The notes: generated by a model not told the origin, from the letters alone. A stretch of DNA of 64,000 bases from Bacteroidales bacterium (GCA_016290215.1 JAEETH010000001.1:1-64000); one strand, 5' to 3'; positions 8,028 to 17,356 are shown, numbered from the stretch's first letter. Made by a program: numbers and translations.

Positions 8028-9485
8028 ATGGTATTCAGCAGTAACGTATTCCTACTCTATTTCATGCCAGCGTTCTTCTTAGTGTATTTCCTCATGCCAA
8101 AGAAGACGCGCAACTATGTGCTATTGATGGCATCGCTCATCTTCTATGCCTGGGGCGCGCCCGAATTCATCATACAGCTGGTCGTCTCCCTCATCGCCAA
8201 CTTCTTCTTGGTCAAGTGGATGTGCGCTACCCAAAACACCCGAAAGCGCAAATGGCTTTGCGGCATCTCCATCGCCATACCGCTCGGGTTGCTGTTTGTC
8301 TACAAATACGGCAACTTCACCATGGAGAACCTGAATGCCTTGATTGGACTGACGGGACACGCGCCTCTGTCGTGGAAACGCATCATGCTGCCCATCGGTA
8401 TCTCGTTCTTCTCGTTCCAAAGCGTCACCTACACCTTGGACACCTACCGAGGCGTCAACCAGCCTTTGAAGAAACTGAGCGACTACATGCTGTATATCAC
8501 CATGTTCCCGCAACTCATCGCGGGTCCTATCGTGCGCTACTGCGACGTTGCCGACCAGATTCGCATGCGTGAGTCGAGCATGGCCGACCGCCTGCAAGGC
8601 TTCTACCGCTTCGTCATCGGATTAAGCAAAAAGATTCTCATCGCCGATGTCATCGGCTTGTGTGTCGACAAGATGTTAGGGCCTGCCGCCCTCGACCCCT
8701 CGCAGGTGGGCGACATCATGACACGCATCGCCACGTTGGACACGGGTACGGCCTGGCTCGTGGCCTTGGCCTACACCTTCCAAATCTATTTCGACTTCGC
8801 TGGTTACAGTGACATGGCCATCGGTTTGGGTCGCATCATGGGCTTCAAGTTCCCCGAAAACTTCGACAATCCTTACACTTCACGCAGCATCACCGAATTT
8901 TGGCGGCGTTGGCATAAAACCCTTGGCGCTTTCATCATGAACTACCTCTACATTCCGCTCGGCGGCAACCGCAAAGGCACGGGTCGCATGTACCTCAACC
9001 TCTGGCTGTGCTTCCTGCTGAGCGGTTTGTGGCACGGTGCCTCTTGGAACTTCGTCATCTGGGGTGCGTTGCACGGCTTCTTCATCTGCCTCGACAAGCT
9101 CTTCCTCGGTAAGGTGATGAAGAAAATCGGCACGGTGCCGTCGGTCATCCTCACCTTCATCACGGTTTGCGTCATCTGGGTGTTCTTCCGCATCGAGAAC
9201 CTCAATATGGCCTGGACCTTTGTCACCCGCATGTTCGCCTTCGACTTCAGCGGCTTTGTCTTCGAGGGTAACGCGATGGTGTATACCACCATGGTCATCG
9301 CTGCCCTCTTCTCCTTCCTCACCCTGTCGGGATGGGGCAAGAAGTTGGAACAGAAGGTCTACTACACCGACTACAGCGACCGCCAGCACATCTGGGTATG
9401 GATTGTAGCTGCCATCATGTTCATCTTCTGCGTGGCTGCACTCAATGCTACGAGCTTTAGTCCGTTCATTTATTTTAGATTCTGA
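8028..9485 (+). CDS. MBOAT O-acyltransferase, AlgI-like (first copy)
   Basis: A 485-residue polytopic inner-membrane protein of the MBOAT family. It begins MVFSSNVFLLYFMPAFFLVYF, with about eleven hydrophobic segments. Diagnostic motifs are FFSFQSVTYTLDTYRG, PQLIAGPIVRYCD, IYFDFAGYSDMAIGLG, TEFWRRWHKTL and the catalytic-His region SGLWHGASWNF. AlgI-type MBOATs move an acyl group, usually acetyl, from a cytoplasmic donor across the membrane to AlgJ/AlgX-type partners. Flanked by SGNH genes B and C, which fits that model. It is closely similar to the second MBOAT at 11299-12768. Confidence 0.92.
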   Translation: MVFSSNVFLLYFMPAFFLVYFLMPKKTRNYVLLMASLIFYAWGAPEFIIQLVVSLIANFFLVKWMCATQNTRKRKWLCGISIAIPLGLLFVYKYGNFTMENLNALIGLTGHAPLSWKRIMLPIGISFFSFQSVTYTLDTYRGVNQPLKKLSDYMLYITMFPQLIAGPIVRYCDVADQIRMRESSMADRLQGFYRFVIGLSKKILIADVIGLCVDKMLGPAALDPSQVGDIMTRIATLDTGTAWLVALAYTFQIYFDFAGYSDMAIGLGRIMGFKFPENFDNPYTSRSITEFWRRWHKTLGAFIMNYLYIPLGGNRKGTGRMYLNLWLCFLLSGLWHGASWNFVIWGALHGFFICLDKLFLGKVMKKIGTVPSVILTFITVCVIWVFFRIENLNMAWTFVTRMFAFDFSGFVFEGNAMVYTTMVIAALFSFLTLSGWGKKLEQKVYYTDYSDRQHIWVWIVAAIMFIFCVAALNATSFSPFIYFRF

Positions 9486-9512
9486 GGTAGGAGGTTTTGA
9501 GGTAGGAGGTTT
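9483..9512 (+). repeat. direct repeat TGAGGTAGGAGGTTT x2
   Basis: Two adjacent copies of TGAGGTAGGAGGTTT fill the gap between the MBOAT stop and the next gene. They contain GGAGG, so they could serve as ribosome-binding sequence for the TTG start at 9525. Confidence 0.7.
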
Positions 9513-9524
9513 AAAAATAGAGAC

Positions 9525-11255
9525 TTGAAAAGGAAGACAACATACGACATCGTCCTGTTCACCATCTTGATGGTGCTGCTCTTCCTGCCTATGCTGCAAG
9601 CCCATGTCTTGCACATCCCATTGAAGCCTTTGAACGGCGTGACCATCGAAACGGAGAAGCCTAATTTTGAGCTTGAGTCTTATCGTTCAGGCGATTATGC
9701 CAAGCAAGAAGAGGCTTACGTGGGCGAGCATTTTGGCTTCCGCGAACCCGTCATCAGGCTTTACAACCAATATCTTTGGGATTTCTATAAAAAAACCTAC
9801 GCCCACGATGTAGTGGCTGGCAAACGAGGTTGGCTCTACACACCTGAAAGCGTCAGCGACTACTTTGGCACCGAACTATTGCGCTGGCAGCCGTCGGTCA
9901 AAGAGGCCAAACACAACTTCGACCTCGAAATCAGATACATGAACCGCGTGCGTGCCATCCTCAAGGAAAACGACGTGGAGCTATTGGCCTTCATTGCACC
10001 CGAAAAGAGCTTCCTTTATCCTGAATATCTCCCTGACAGCGAACGTGATACTACCACTTTCAACGCCTGCGACTATTTTTTGGAAAAATTTGAAGCGACC
10101 GGTTTCCCTTGCATCGACATGACTGGCTGGTTCCAGCAGATGAAAGACACTGTCAGCTATCCCTTGATTCCACAAACGGGAGGGCATTGGGTCTTCCCTG
10201 CCGTCTATGCTGCCGATTCACTGTTCCATTTCATGGGTGACTTGAAAGGCATCGAACTACCTAAGTTAAAGATTGGCGAACTACACGAAAGCGATAACCA
10301 CGGTGCCGACAATGACTTGGAGCAACTGCTCAACCTCTCGCTGCCTATCCGAAAGCGCCAAGGCTATAGCCCCACGGCGGAGGTCACGGTGGAGCGTGAG
10401 CAAAACAGCGTCAAGCCCAAGGTGTTGTTTGTCGGCAACTCGTTCATGTGGGGCATCACCAATCAAGTACCGATGCGAGAAGTATTTGATAACGTGGAGT
10501 TTTGGTATTATTTCTCCACTGCCTATACTGGCGACCCGTTGACACCAAACGGCAATGTCGTAAACCTCAACCTTTTGGAAAAACTACTGGATTTCGACTA
10601 CATCGTTTGGTTCACCACGGGCAACCAGCTGAACAAAGGCACCAATGGCTTCGCCAATTCTGCCATCCTTACACTGGGCGTTGATGACAGCATTAGAAAG
10701 GAATACATCAATTTTATTTCCGATACGCTCCATAGAGACGCGATAAATCGCGTCTCTACAGACACCCTCCTCCTGCAAGAGGCCATCGCCATCCTGCACA
10801 ACCACCCGGAAATCATTCCTGAACTTAATGCAGAAACGCTGACTTCACAAAACAGCAACATCCCCTACGCTAAGGTCACCAAGGACATCCGCAAGGACAG
10901 CGCATGGATGGCCGCTTTGGAGGCGCAGGCTTTCCTGCGCAGCGCAACAATGGACCAGATGCTCCATGCCGAGGTGGACCGCATCAATGCGGGCAAACCG
11001 CTCTACAAAGACCAAACAGATGAGATCCTGTTTTCTCTCCAAGTCCAAGAAGAAGTCAGGCAACGCATACAAAGAATCCCCAACTACGAGAATCTGATGG
11101 CAAGCATCCGCGAAAAAGCCATCAAACAAAACAAACCCCTTGACAAAGCCATCGAAGACGATGCCATTTGGATCACACGGGAAAAATACGGTCTAGACCA
11201 TTGTCGCCTCATCGACGACCCCGATGCCGTTATTCCCATGCCTCCTACTTTTTAA
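9525..11255 (+). CDS. AlgJ/AlgX-like SGNH protein C with palindrome insert
   Basis: A 576-residue protein; the best start is TTG at 9525 (MKRKTTYDIVLFTILMVLLF), directly before the signal anchor. Motifs are FGFREPVIRLYNQ (70-82), GGHWVFPAVYAADS with H221, and VGNSFMWG with S306, so the usual GDS is GNS. Paralogue of gene E (14111-15889). The C-terminal part is longer than in A and carries two copies of the helical module (about SAWMAALEAQAFLRSATMDQ and ENLMASIREKAIKQNKPLDK). Between the SGNH domain and these modules lies RDAINRVST, encoded by a perfect palindrome at 10733-10758. Cluster context indicates glycan O-acylation; whether GNS is active is unknown. Confidence 0.78.
   Translation: MKRKTTYDIVLFTILMVLLFLPMLQAHVLHIPLKPLNGVTIETEKPNFELESYRSGDYAKQEEAYVGEHFGFREPVIRLYNQYLWDFYKKTYAHDVVAGKRGWLYTPESVSDYFGTELLRWQPSVKEAKHNFDLEIRYMNRVRAILKENDVELLAFIAPEKSFLYPEYLPDSERDTTTFNACDYFLEKFEATGFPCIDMTGWFQQMKDTVSYPLIPQTGGHWVFPAVYAADSLFHFMGDLKGIELPKLKIGELHESDNHGADNDLEQLLNLSLPIRKRQGYSPTAEVTVEREQNSVKPKVLFVGNSFMWGITNQVPMREVFDNVEFWYYFSTAYTGDPLTPNGNVVNLNLLEKLLDFDYIVWFTTGNQLNKGTNGFANSAILTLGVDDSIRKEYINFISDTLHRDAINRVSTDTLLLQEAIAILHNHPEIIPELNAETLTSQNSNIPYAKVTKDIRKDSAWMAALEAQAFLRSATMDQMLHAEVDRINAGKPLYKDQTDEILFSLQVQEEVRQRIQRIPNYENLMASIREKAIKQNKPLDKAIEDDAIWITREKYGLDHCRLIDDPDAVIPMPPTF
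10733..10758. repeat. 26-bp perfect palindrome inside gene C
   Basis: The arms TAGAGACGCGAT and ATCGCGTCTCTA flank AA. In frame it encodes RDAINRVST, the same peptide and frame as the copy in the U32 gene at 4041-4066. Confidence 0.92.
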
Positions 11256-11268
11256 TTGAAATATTTAC

Positions 11269-11276
11269 TAATTTTG
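11269..11276 (+). promoter_or_regulatory. -7 box TAATTTTG before the second MBOAT gene
   Basis: Forward TAnnTTTG 22 bases before the ATG at 11299, in the only gap of note in the cluster. It suggests a second transcription unit covering genes 11299-15889. Confidence 0.55.
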
Positions 11277-11298
11277 CAACTTAAACCAAACAACTGAT

Positions 11299-12768
11299 AT
11301 GGTCTTCAGCAGTAACGTATTCCTCCTCTACTTCATGCCGGTTTTCTTTCTGGTGTATTTCATCCTGCCGAGGAAAGTCCGCAACTACTTCCTGCTGTTG
11401 GCCTCACTCGTCTTTTACGCCTACGGCGCGCCTGAGTTCATCATTCACCTCATCGTGTCGGTCATCGCCAACTTCTACTTGGTGCGATGGATGAACAAGA
11501 CGGAGAAGCCAAGGGTGAAGAAACTACTCTGCGGCATCAGCGTGGCCATCAGCATCGGGTTGCTGTTCTACTTCAAGTACGGCAACTTCACGATGAACAA
11601 CTTGAATGCTGTGTTGGGTTGGTTTGGAGGCCAGCCGTTACAATGGACTAAGATTCTGCTACCCATCGGCATCTCGTTCTTCTCATTCCAAAGTGTGACT
11701 TACACCTTGGACACCTACCGTGGCGTCAATGCACCGATGAAACGGCTGAGCGACTACATGCTCTACATCGTCATGTTTCCGCAGCTCATTGCAGGCCCCA
11801 TCGTGCGCTACTGCGACATTGCTGACCAAATCCGCAACCGCGAGTCGCTTTATACTGACCGTTTGCATGGTTTTTACCGCTTTGTCATCGGCTTGGCAAA
11901 GAAAGTGCTGATTGCCGATGTCATTGGCTTTCAAGTCGACCAGGTTTTAGGTCCCTCAAACTACGATGTGCTGACAGCCGAGCAACTTGCTGACATCGCT
12001 ACAAAAATTGCCACCATCGACTCGACCACCGCCTGGATTGCCATCTTCGCCTTCACCTTCCAAATCTATTTCGACTTTGCCGGTTATTCCGACATGGCCA
12101 TCGGCTTAGGTCGCATGATGGGCTTCAAGTTCCCCGAAAACTTCGACAACCCGTACGTCTCCACAACCATTTCAGAGTTTTGGCGTCGTTGGCACCAAAC
12201 CTTCAGCGTGTTCATCAAGAACTACCTTTACTTCCCTTTGGGCGGTAGCCGCGTGAAGACCGAAGCGAGAAAATACTTCAACCTGTGGTTCTGCTTCCTC
12301 ATCAGCGGTTTGTGGCACGGTGCGGCGTGGAACTTCGTGGTTTATGGTGCTTTGCAAGGCATCTTCATCTGCGCCGACAAACTATTTTTGAAGAAATTCA
12401 ATGAACGGTTGGGACGCATCCCGAGTGTGTTTTTCACCTTCCTCATCATCGTGTTGACGCGCTGCTTCTTCCGCATCGAGCGCATCGACCTGTCGTGGCT
12501 CTTCATCAAACGCCTCTTCGCCTTCGACTTTGCACCGTTCCACTTTGGCGACAACCCGCACCTCTATGTCACCATGCTCGTAGCGGCCTTCTTCTCGTTC
12601 TTCACCCTCTCGAAGCTCGGCCTCAAGGTGCAGGACAAGGTCTACTTTACCGAATACAACAAGCGCCAGCATATCATTGCATTTGTGGTCAGCATTTTTG
12701 CTTTCATTTTCTGCCTTGGCGCGTTGAACGCCAGCGGTTTCAGTCCATTCATTTACTTTAGGTTCTGA
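11299..12768 (+). CDS. MBOAT O-acyltransferase, AlgI-like (second copy)
   Basis: A 489-residue paralogue of the MBOAT at 8028-9485, with identical opening MVFSSNVFLLYFMP and the same motif order: FFSFQSVTYTLDTYRG, PQLIAGPIVRYCD, IYFDFAGYSDMAIGLG, SEFWRRWHQTF and SGLWHGAAWNF with the predicted catalytic His. Polytopic inner-membrane protein expected to feed acyl groups to periplasmic SGNH partners. The stop and the next ATG share one base (TGATG), so translation of gene D is probably coupled. Two MBOATs in one cluster suggest two acyl donors, two glycan sites or recent duplication. Confidence 0.92.
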   Translation: MVFSSNVFLLYFMPVFFLVYFILPRKVRNYFLLLASLVFYAYGAPEFIIHLIVSVIANFYLVRWMNKTEKPRVKKLLCGISVAISIGLLFYFKYGNFTMNNLNAVLGWFGGQPLQWTKILLPIGISFFSFQSVTYTLDTYRGVNAPMKRLSDYMLYIVMFPQLIAGPIVRYCDIADQIRNRESLYTDRLHGFYRFVIGLAKKVLIADVIGFQVDQVLGPSNYDVLTAEQLADIATKIATIDSTTAWIAIFAFTFQIYFDFAGYSDMAIGLGRMMGFKFPENFDNPYVSTTISEFWRRWHQTFSVFIKNYLYFPLGGSRVKTEARKYFNLWFCFLISGLWHGAAWNFVVYGALQGIFICADKLFLKKFNERLGRIPSVFFTFLIIVLTRCFFRIERIDLSWLFIKRLFAFDFAPFHFGDNPHLYVTMLVAAFFSFFTLSKLGLKVQDKVYFTEYNKRQHIIAFVVSIFAFIFCLGALNASGFSPFIYFRF

Positions 12769-14114
12769 TGAAAAACCGTGTTTGTTCCATATTATGCCTG
12801 CTCACGATGTTAGGGTTCGTCCTGATGTTTGTGCAAATGCAATGGAGACCCTTCAACATCAAACCTTTGAACGGGTATACCACTACCACGGATAAGCCTG
12901 AGCTAACCAGGGCTTCTTTTGCATCGGGAGACTACCAAAATGACATAGAGCATTACATTAGCGAGAATTTTGGTTTCCGTGAGTTCTTCATCAGGGTCTA
13001 CAACCAATACTCCTACTCCATTCTCAGGAAAATCAACAACGACAATATCGCTGAAGGCAACGACCACGAGCTTTTCACCTATATGTATTTGGACGAAATC
13101 ACTGGACAAACGCTTTGGGATTACTACCCCAGCATAGAAGATGCCAAAGCCGACGCGAGAAAGAACGTGCAGGAAACCATGCGGCTCATTGACACACTCA
13201 AGCAATTCGACATCGATTTCCTTTTCGTCTTCGCACCTACCAAAACGGCAGTCTATCCCGAGAAAATGCCACAACGCTATCAGGAACAGATTTCAGACTT
13301 CTCCTTGGAGGAATACTACATTGAATTGTTCAAGGAAAACGACATCCCCCATGTCGATTTTTATAACTATTTTAAGGCCCTCAAGGACACCATAACATAT
13401 CCCCTCTACTCGCGTACGGGTACCCACTGGGCCCAATCGACCATTCCAATGGTCAGCGACTCCCTTTTCAGAAAACTGGAGGAATTGACGGGCTACCATT
13501 TGCCATCCATTGACTATCTCGATGAAAATGTCACCACTGACTATTCTGTCCAAGACGGCGAACTGGAAGAGGCAATGAACCTGCTCTTCCCTTTGCACAA
13601 ACCAGCCTTGCCCAATCCCGTCTGCACCTTGAAAGACACGATAGACGCGGACCACCCCAACCTGCTCGTTATCGGCGACAGCTATGCCAACCAACTCGTC
13701 TTTTCCTCTTTCGGGAAAGCCTTTAACAACTGGGACTGGTGGGCCTACAACCGCGACATCCACTCCTCAAGGCCACGCTTCAATTGGAGACGCCTCAAAG
13801 AAGAATTCGATGCTGTGGTTGTCTTGCAAGAAGCCGACATCGTAATGGCTGTATTCACAGCCCCCATGTTGTATGACTACATGTTTGAATTCCCAAGGAC
13901 GGCACAAGAACTGCTCGACAAAGGCTATTTCAACGAAGAGGAAGCCATGGAGACCGTCATCAAGATGATCCAAGACGACCCCAAATGGTATGAGGGTGTC
14001 GTGAAACAAGCCGAAGAACGTGACATCACTATTGAAGAAAGCCTTACTGGGAATGCCAGGTATTGGCTTGACTGCCAGAAACTGAAAATCAAAAGACCAA
14101 AAAGAGCGTCATGA
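12768..14114 (+). CDS. AlgJ/AlgX-like SGNH protein D
   Basis: A 448-residue protein with N-terminal anchor MKNRVCSILCLLTMLGFVLM, shared almost exactly with gene F. Motifs are FGFREFFIRVYNQ (69-80), GTHWAQSTIPMVSDS with H220, and IGDSYANQ with S305. The C-terminal helical module is DPKWYEGVVKQAEERDITIE. Unlike A and B, the region after GDS is not SFYWN but SYANQ, closer to classical SGNH hydrolases. It overlaps MBOAT2 by 1 nt and gene E by 4 nt (ATGA), so it is part of a tightly coupled operon. Function inferred from fold and context: periplasmic glycan O-acylation. Confidence 0.78.
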   Translation: MKNRVCSILCLLTMLGFVLMFVQMQWRPFNIKPLNGYTTTTDKPELTRASFASGDYQNDIEHYISENFGFREFFIRVYNQYSYSILRKINNDNIAEGNDHELFTYMYLDEITGQTLWDYYPSIEDAKADARKNVQETMRLIDTLKQFDIDFLFVFAPTKTAVYPEKMPQRYQEQISDFSLEEYYIELFKENDIPHVDFYNYFKALKDTITYPLYSRTGTHWAQSTIPMVSDSLFRKLEELTGYHLPSIDYLDENVTTDYSVQDGELEEAMNLLFPLHKPALPNPVCTLKDTIDADHPNLLVIGDSYANQLVFSSFGKAFNNWDWWAYNRDIHSSRPRFNWRRLKEEFDAVVVLQEADIVMAVFTAPMLYDYMFEFPRTAQELLDKGYFNEEEAMETVIKMIQDDPKWYEGVVKQAEERDITIEESLTGNARYWLDCQKLKIKRPKRAS

Positions 14115-15889
14115 AAAACAAAGGAAACTGGTTATATGGCATCCTCTTTGGCCTCCTGATGGTCTTCCTGTTCTCGTTCATGATACAGGAACACTTCAAG
14201 CCTTTCAAGACCAAGGAACTGACGGGTTATTTCCTCAAACCAAACAAGCCCAAGTTTCGCTGGGAGTGGTACAAAAACGGCTATTTCCAACAAAGCCTTG
14301 AAAAATACATCACCAACAACTACGGTTTCCGCGAGCCTATCATAAGACTCTATCACCAATATTGCTGGGACTTTTTCGGGAAAGAATACGTGAGCTACAT
14401 CTATTCGGGCAAGGAAAGATGGCTCTACTACGGTCACAACATCGAAGACTACTACGGCACCGAGATGTACCATTGGTATCCCGATGCCGAAGCTGCACGA
14501 AAAGGCTATGAGCAGGAAGTGCGCCTGATGAACAAGGTGAAAGGCATCTTGGACGAGTATGGCGTCACCCTGCTGACCTTCATCGCTCCGAGCAAGAGTA
14601 TTATCTATCCCGAATACTTGCCACGACGCGAGCACGACACCAATTCGCTCAGCGCAAAGGATTACTTCATCAAACGTTTTGCTGAGACGAACATGCCTTG
14701 TTTCGACATGAACGAATACTTCCTGCGGATGAAGGACACTTGCTCGTTCTACCTGTTCCCGCCGACGGGCGACCATTGGAACTTCTCCTGCGTTTATGCC
14801 ACCGACTCACTGCTGCGCTTCATGGAGACACAACGCAACATCCGTCTGCCCAAAATCGAATACGGCAACGAATGGCACAACACCTGCCGCATCGGCGATG
14901 ACCAAAACCGCGACCTCGAAGGCGAGCTTAACCTTATTCGACCCATCAAATTCAATCCGAAATTCGACTACAAGGAACGAGATTACTGGCTGACTTCCGA
15001 TTCCACGACGGTCAAGCCCTCAGCCCTGTTCATTGGTAACTCGTTCCTGCTGAGAACAATGGCCTATATCCCACCCAAAGAGGTATTTTCCGACTTCCAG
15101 TTCTGGTATTACAACCGCGTCGCCTATCAGGATGTCGACAAAATCATCGATAGTGTCAACATGCTCAACCGCCTCGATTACCTCCTTGACGCCGACTATA
15201 TTGTTTGGTTCTCAAGCAGCAGCCAGATGTACCGCGCCACCGAAGGCTTTGCCGAAGATGCCATCATCCAGCTATGCATCGGAGACGAGCGTTTCCGCCA
15301 GCGACAGGATCAGCTCATCGACAGCCTCGTCCACGACCAAAATGCCCGCAACACCATCGCTTGGAACTATCCCGACTCGCTATATAGAATCAAGTTAGAT
15401 AGCTATACACTCAACCTGCTGCGGAAAAACCCCGAAGCCTATTTCCCAGAAATCGCTGGCGAGGACATTCCCGCGGCACGTAATCCCAAATTGTTGGACG
15501 ATGTTTATTGGAAGAAGCGCGAAATACGCCGCCAAATCAAGCACGACCCGCAATGGATGTTGGCCGTTTCGAGTCAGATGGCTTTGGAAGGCATTTCATT
15601 GCAACAAGCGATTGACTCTGAGACAAAACACGTCATGCAAGGGCTTCCGTCACTGCGAAACAAGAACGTAAGCGCCGCAGAATACCGTGAAATCCTCATC
15701 CGGCAAACGGAGCAGCAAATCAGAAACTACAAGGAATGGTATGATGCAGTGAAGGCCGATGCTGAACAAAAAGGCATCACCATCGAAGAAGCCGTAACCC
15801 TTCATGCCACATACACAGTGGATCAGCAAATCCGCGAAGGCAAGATAAAACTCCCTGAAACCGACACGATACCACAAGTCAACCCGTAA
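14111..15889 (+). CDS. AlgJ/AlgX-like SGNH protein E
   Basis: A 592-residue protein, the longest of the six and paralogous to gene C. Signal anchor at residues about 7-25, YGFREPIIRLYHQ (71-83), TGDHWNFSCVYATDS with H222, and IGNSFLLR with S311, so GNS replaces GDS as in gene C. The C-terminal 200 residues carry two helical modules (DPQWMLAVSSQMALEGISLQ and KEWYDAVKADAEQKGITIEE). It starts within the stop of gene D (ATGA overlap). A -7 box lies in the gap after it, so gene F has its own promoter option. Substrate unknown. Confidence 0.78.
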   Translation: MKNKGNWLYGILFGLLMVFLFSFMIQEHFKPFKTKELTGYFLKPNKPKFRWEWYKNGYFQQSLEKYITNNYGFREPIIRLYHQYCWDFFGKEYVSYIYSGKERWLYYGHNIEDYYGTEMYHWYPDAEAARKGYEQEVRLMNKVKGILDEYGVTLLTFIAPSKSIIYPEYLPRREHDTNSLSAKDYFIKRFAETNMPCFDMNEYFLRMKDTCSFYLFPPTGDHWNFSCVYATDSLLRFMETQRNIRLPKIEYGNEWHNTCRIGDDQNRDLEGELNLIRPIKFNPKFDYKERDYWLTSDSTTVKPSALFIGNSFLLRTMAYIPPKEVFSDFQFWYYNRVAYQDVDKIIDSVNMLNRLDYLLDADYIVWFSSSSQMYRATEGFAEDAIIQLCIGDERFRQRQDQLIDSLVHDQNARNTIAWNYPDSLYRIKLDSYTLNLLRKNPEAYFPEIAGEDIPAARNPKLLDDVYWKKREIRRQIKHDPQWMLAVSSQMALEGISLQQAIDSETKHVMQGLPSLRNKNVSAAEYREILIRQTEQQIRNYKEWYDAVKADAEQKGITIEEAVTLHATYTVDQQIREGKIKLPETDTIPQVNP

Positions 15890-15894
15890 ATCAC

Positions 15895-15902
15895 TATTTT
15901 TG
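15895..15902 (+). promoter_or_regulatory. -7 box TATTTTTG of gene F
   Basis: TAnnTTTG ending four bases before the ATG at 15907. The same four-base spacing is seen for the genes starting at 5346 (reverse) and 61386, pointing to leaderless initiation. Confidence 0.5.
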
Positions 15903-15906
15903 CAGA

Positions 15907-17259
15907 ATGAAAAACCGTATTTGCTCCATATTATGCTTACTTACGATGATTGGTTTTGTGCTGAGCTTCGCGCAGGAGAAATGGCATCTATTCAAGCTGA
16001 AACCCTTGGGGGGCGTCACTTTCAAGACAGAATGTCCTCAACTGACGTTACAAAGCTTCGCTTCGGGTGCCTTCCAGCGTGATGCCGAACAATACAGCCG
16101 CGAGAACTTCGGTTTCCGCGAATGGCATATCCGCCTTTATAACCAATTCAGACACAGCCTATTCGGACAAACCACCAACCAATTCGTCGTGAAAGGCAAG
16201 GATGACAAAACTTTCTTCGAGGAGTCGTATGTCATCAGCTACACGGGCGAGACCTATTTGGGAAACGAAGCCATCAACAAGAACGCACGACAACTGAAAC
16301 TCATCCAAGACATGCTGCACGCCAAAGGCACCACATTGTTGCCGGTCTTCGTGTTGGGCAAGGCCTCCTATTATCCAGAACTCATCCCCGAAAAATACAT
16401 CGCCAAACGCCAAGAGACCAACAACTACCAAGAGTATCTGAAAGCCTTTGCCGGACAAGGCGTGGAGATGATTGACTTCAACCGCTGGTTCTGCGAGCGA
16501 AAAGGCACGGAAGTTCATCCCATCTACTGCAACCTAAGTGCCCATTGGACCGTTTATGCCGCCTCCCAAGCCGTAGATTCCTTGGTGCGGTTTATGGAGA
16601 GCAGGACACAACGGACGCAAGCGCATTTCGAGATAACAGGTTTCGACTCCACCTACCTGATGGACCAAGACGACGACCTCTATCGCATGATGAACCTCAT
16701 GTTCCCGATGAGGCACAACACCATCGACCAGCCACAGTTTAGCTTCACCGAGGGCTACAAGCCCAAAGTGTTGGCCATCTCCGATTCTTATTGGTGGACC
16801 GTTTGGGCATGGAATGTCGCCCTACCGCAAAACCTCTTCTCTGACGGCGGCTTCTGGTTCTACAACAAGACCATCTATCCCGAACGCACACCCATCCAAA
16901 ACGTGGAATCCATTGATTACAAGCAAGAAATCGAAAACCAAGACTTCGTTCTCTTGGTCTGCACCGAAGCCACCAACCACCTTTGGCCTTACGGCTTCAT
17001 CGAACGCTACCTGAGCGACTACGACAACGTGTTCCGCTACAAGCCAACGGAGCAATACGATGCTGCTGACAGCCTTTACCTTGTCTATCGCAACACGGAA
17101 ATCGGGAAAAATATCCAGCGCATCAAGGAATCGAACGAATGGTTGGAGAGTGTCACGCGACAGGCCGACGAAAAGGGCATCACCGTAGAGCAGTCGCTGT
17201 GGGACAACGCCGAATACACTTATCGAATGGACATTGAACCGAAAGGATTTGTAAGATAA
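15907..17259 (+). CDS. AlgJ/AlgX-like SGNH protein F
   Basis: A 450-residue protein and the last gene of the cluster. The start is supported by near identity of MKNRICSILCLLTMIGFVLS with gene D. Motifs are FGFREWHIRLYNQ (68-80), LSAHWTVYAASQAVDS with H213, and ISDSYWWT with S294, so the block-I glycine is replaced (SDS). This is the most divergent catalytic set in the cluster. The C-terminal module is NEWLESVTRQADEKGITVEQ. It converges on the GH16-like gene across a repeat hairpin that may terminate both. Likely periplasmic and glycan-directed; activity uncertain. Confidence 0.75.
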   Translation: MKNRICSILCLLTMIGFVLSFAQEKWHLFKLKPLGGVTFKTECPQLTLQSFASGAFQRDAEQYSRENFGFREWHIRLYNQFRHSLFGQTTNQFVVKGKDDKTFFEESYVISYTGETYLGNEAINKNARQLKLIQDMLHAKGTTLLPVFVLGKASYYPELIPEKYIAKRQETNNYQEYLKAFAGQGVEMIDFNRWFCERKGTEVHPIYCNLSAHWTVYAASQAVDSLVRFMESRTQRTQAHFEITGFDSTYLMDQDDDLYRMMNLMFPMRHNTIDQPQFSFTEGYKPKVLAISDSYWWTVWAWNVALPQNLFSDGGFWFYNKTIYPERTPIQNVESIDYKQEIENQDFVLLVCTEATNHLWPYGFIERYLSDYDNVFRYKPTEQYDAADSLYLVYRNTEIGKNIQRIKESNEWLESVTRQADEKGITVEQSLWDNAEYTYRMDIEPKGFVR

Positions 17260-17284
17260 ATACTTGAGAACTGTTTTGATTTAA

Positions 17285-17351
17285 GGTCCCTGAGCTCGTC
17301 GAAGGGCTGACCCTAACGTAAAAACGGGCCCTTCGACGGGCTCAGGGACCC
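17285..17351. repeat. GGTCCCTGAG...CTCAGGGACC inverted repeat, possible bidirectional terminator
   Basis: Arms of about 25 bp (GGTCCCTGAGCTCGTCGAAG and its near complement) enclose a short loop between convergent genes F and the GH16-like gene. The same family recurs at 27668, 36318 and 49198. Confidence 0.85.
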
Positions 17352-17356
17352 TTTAC

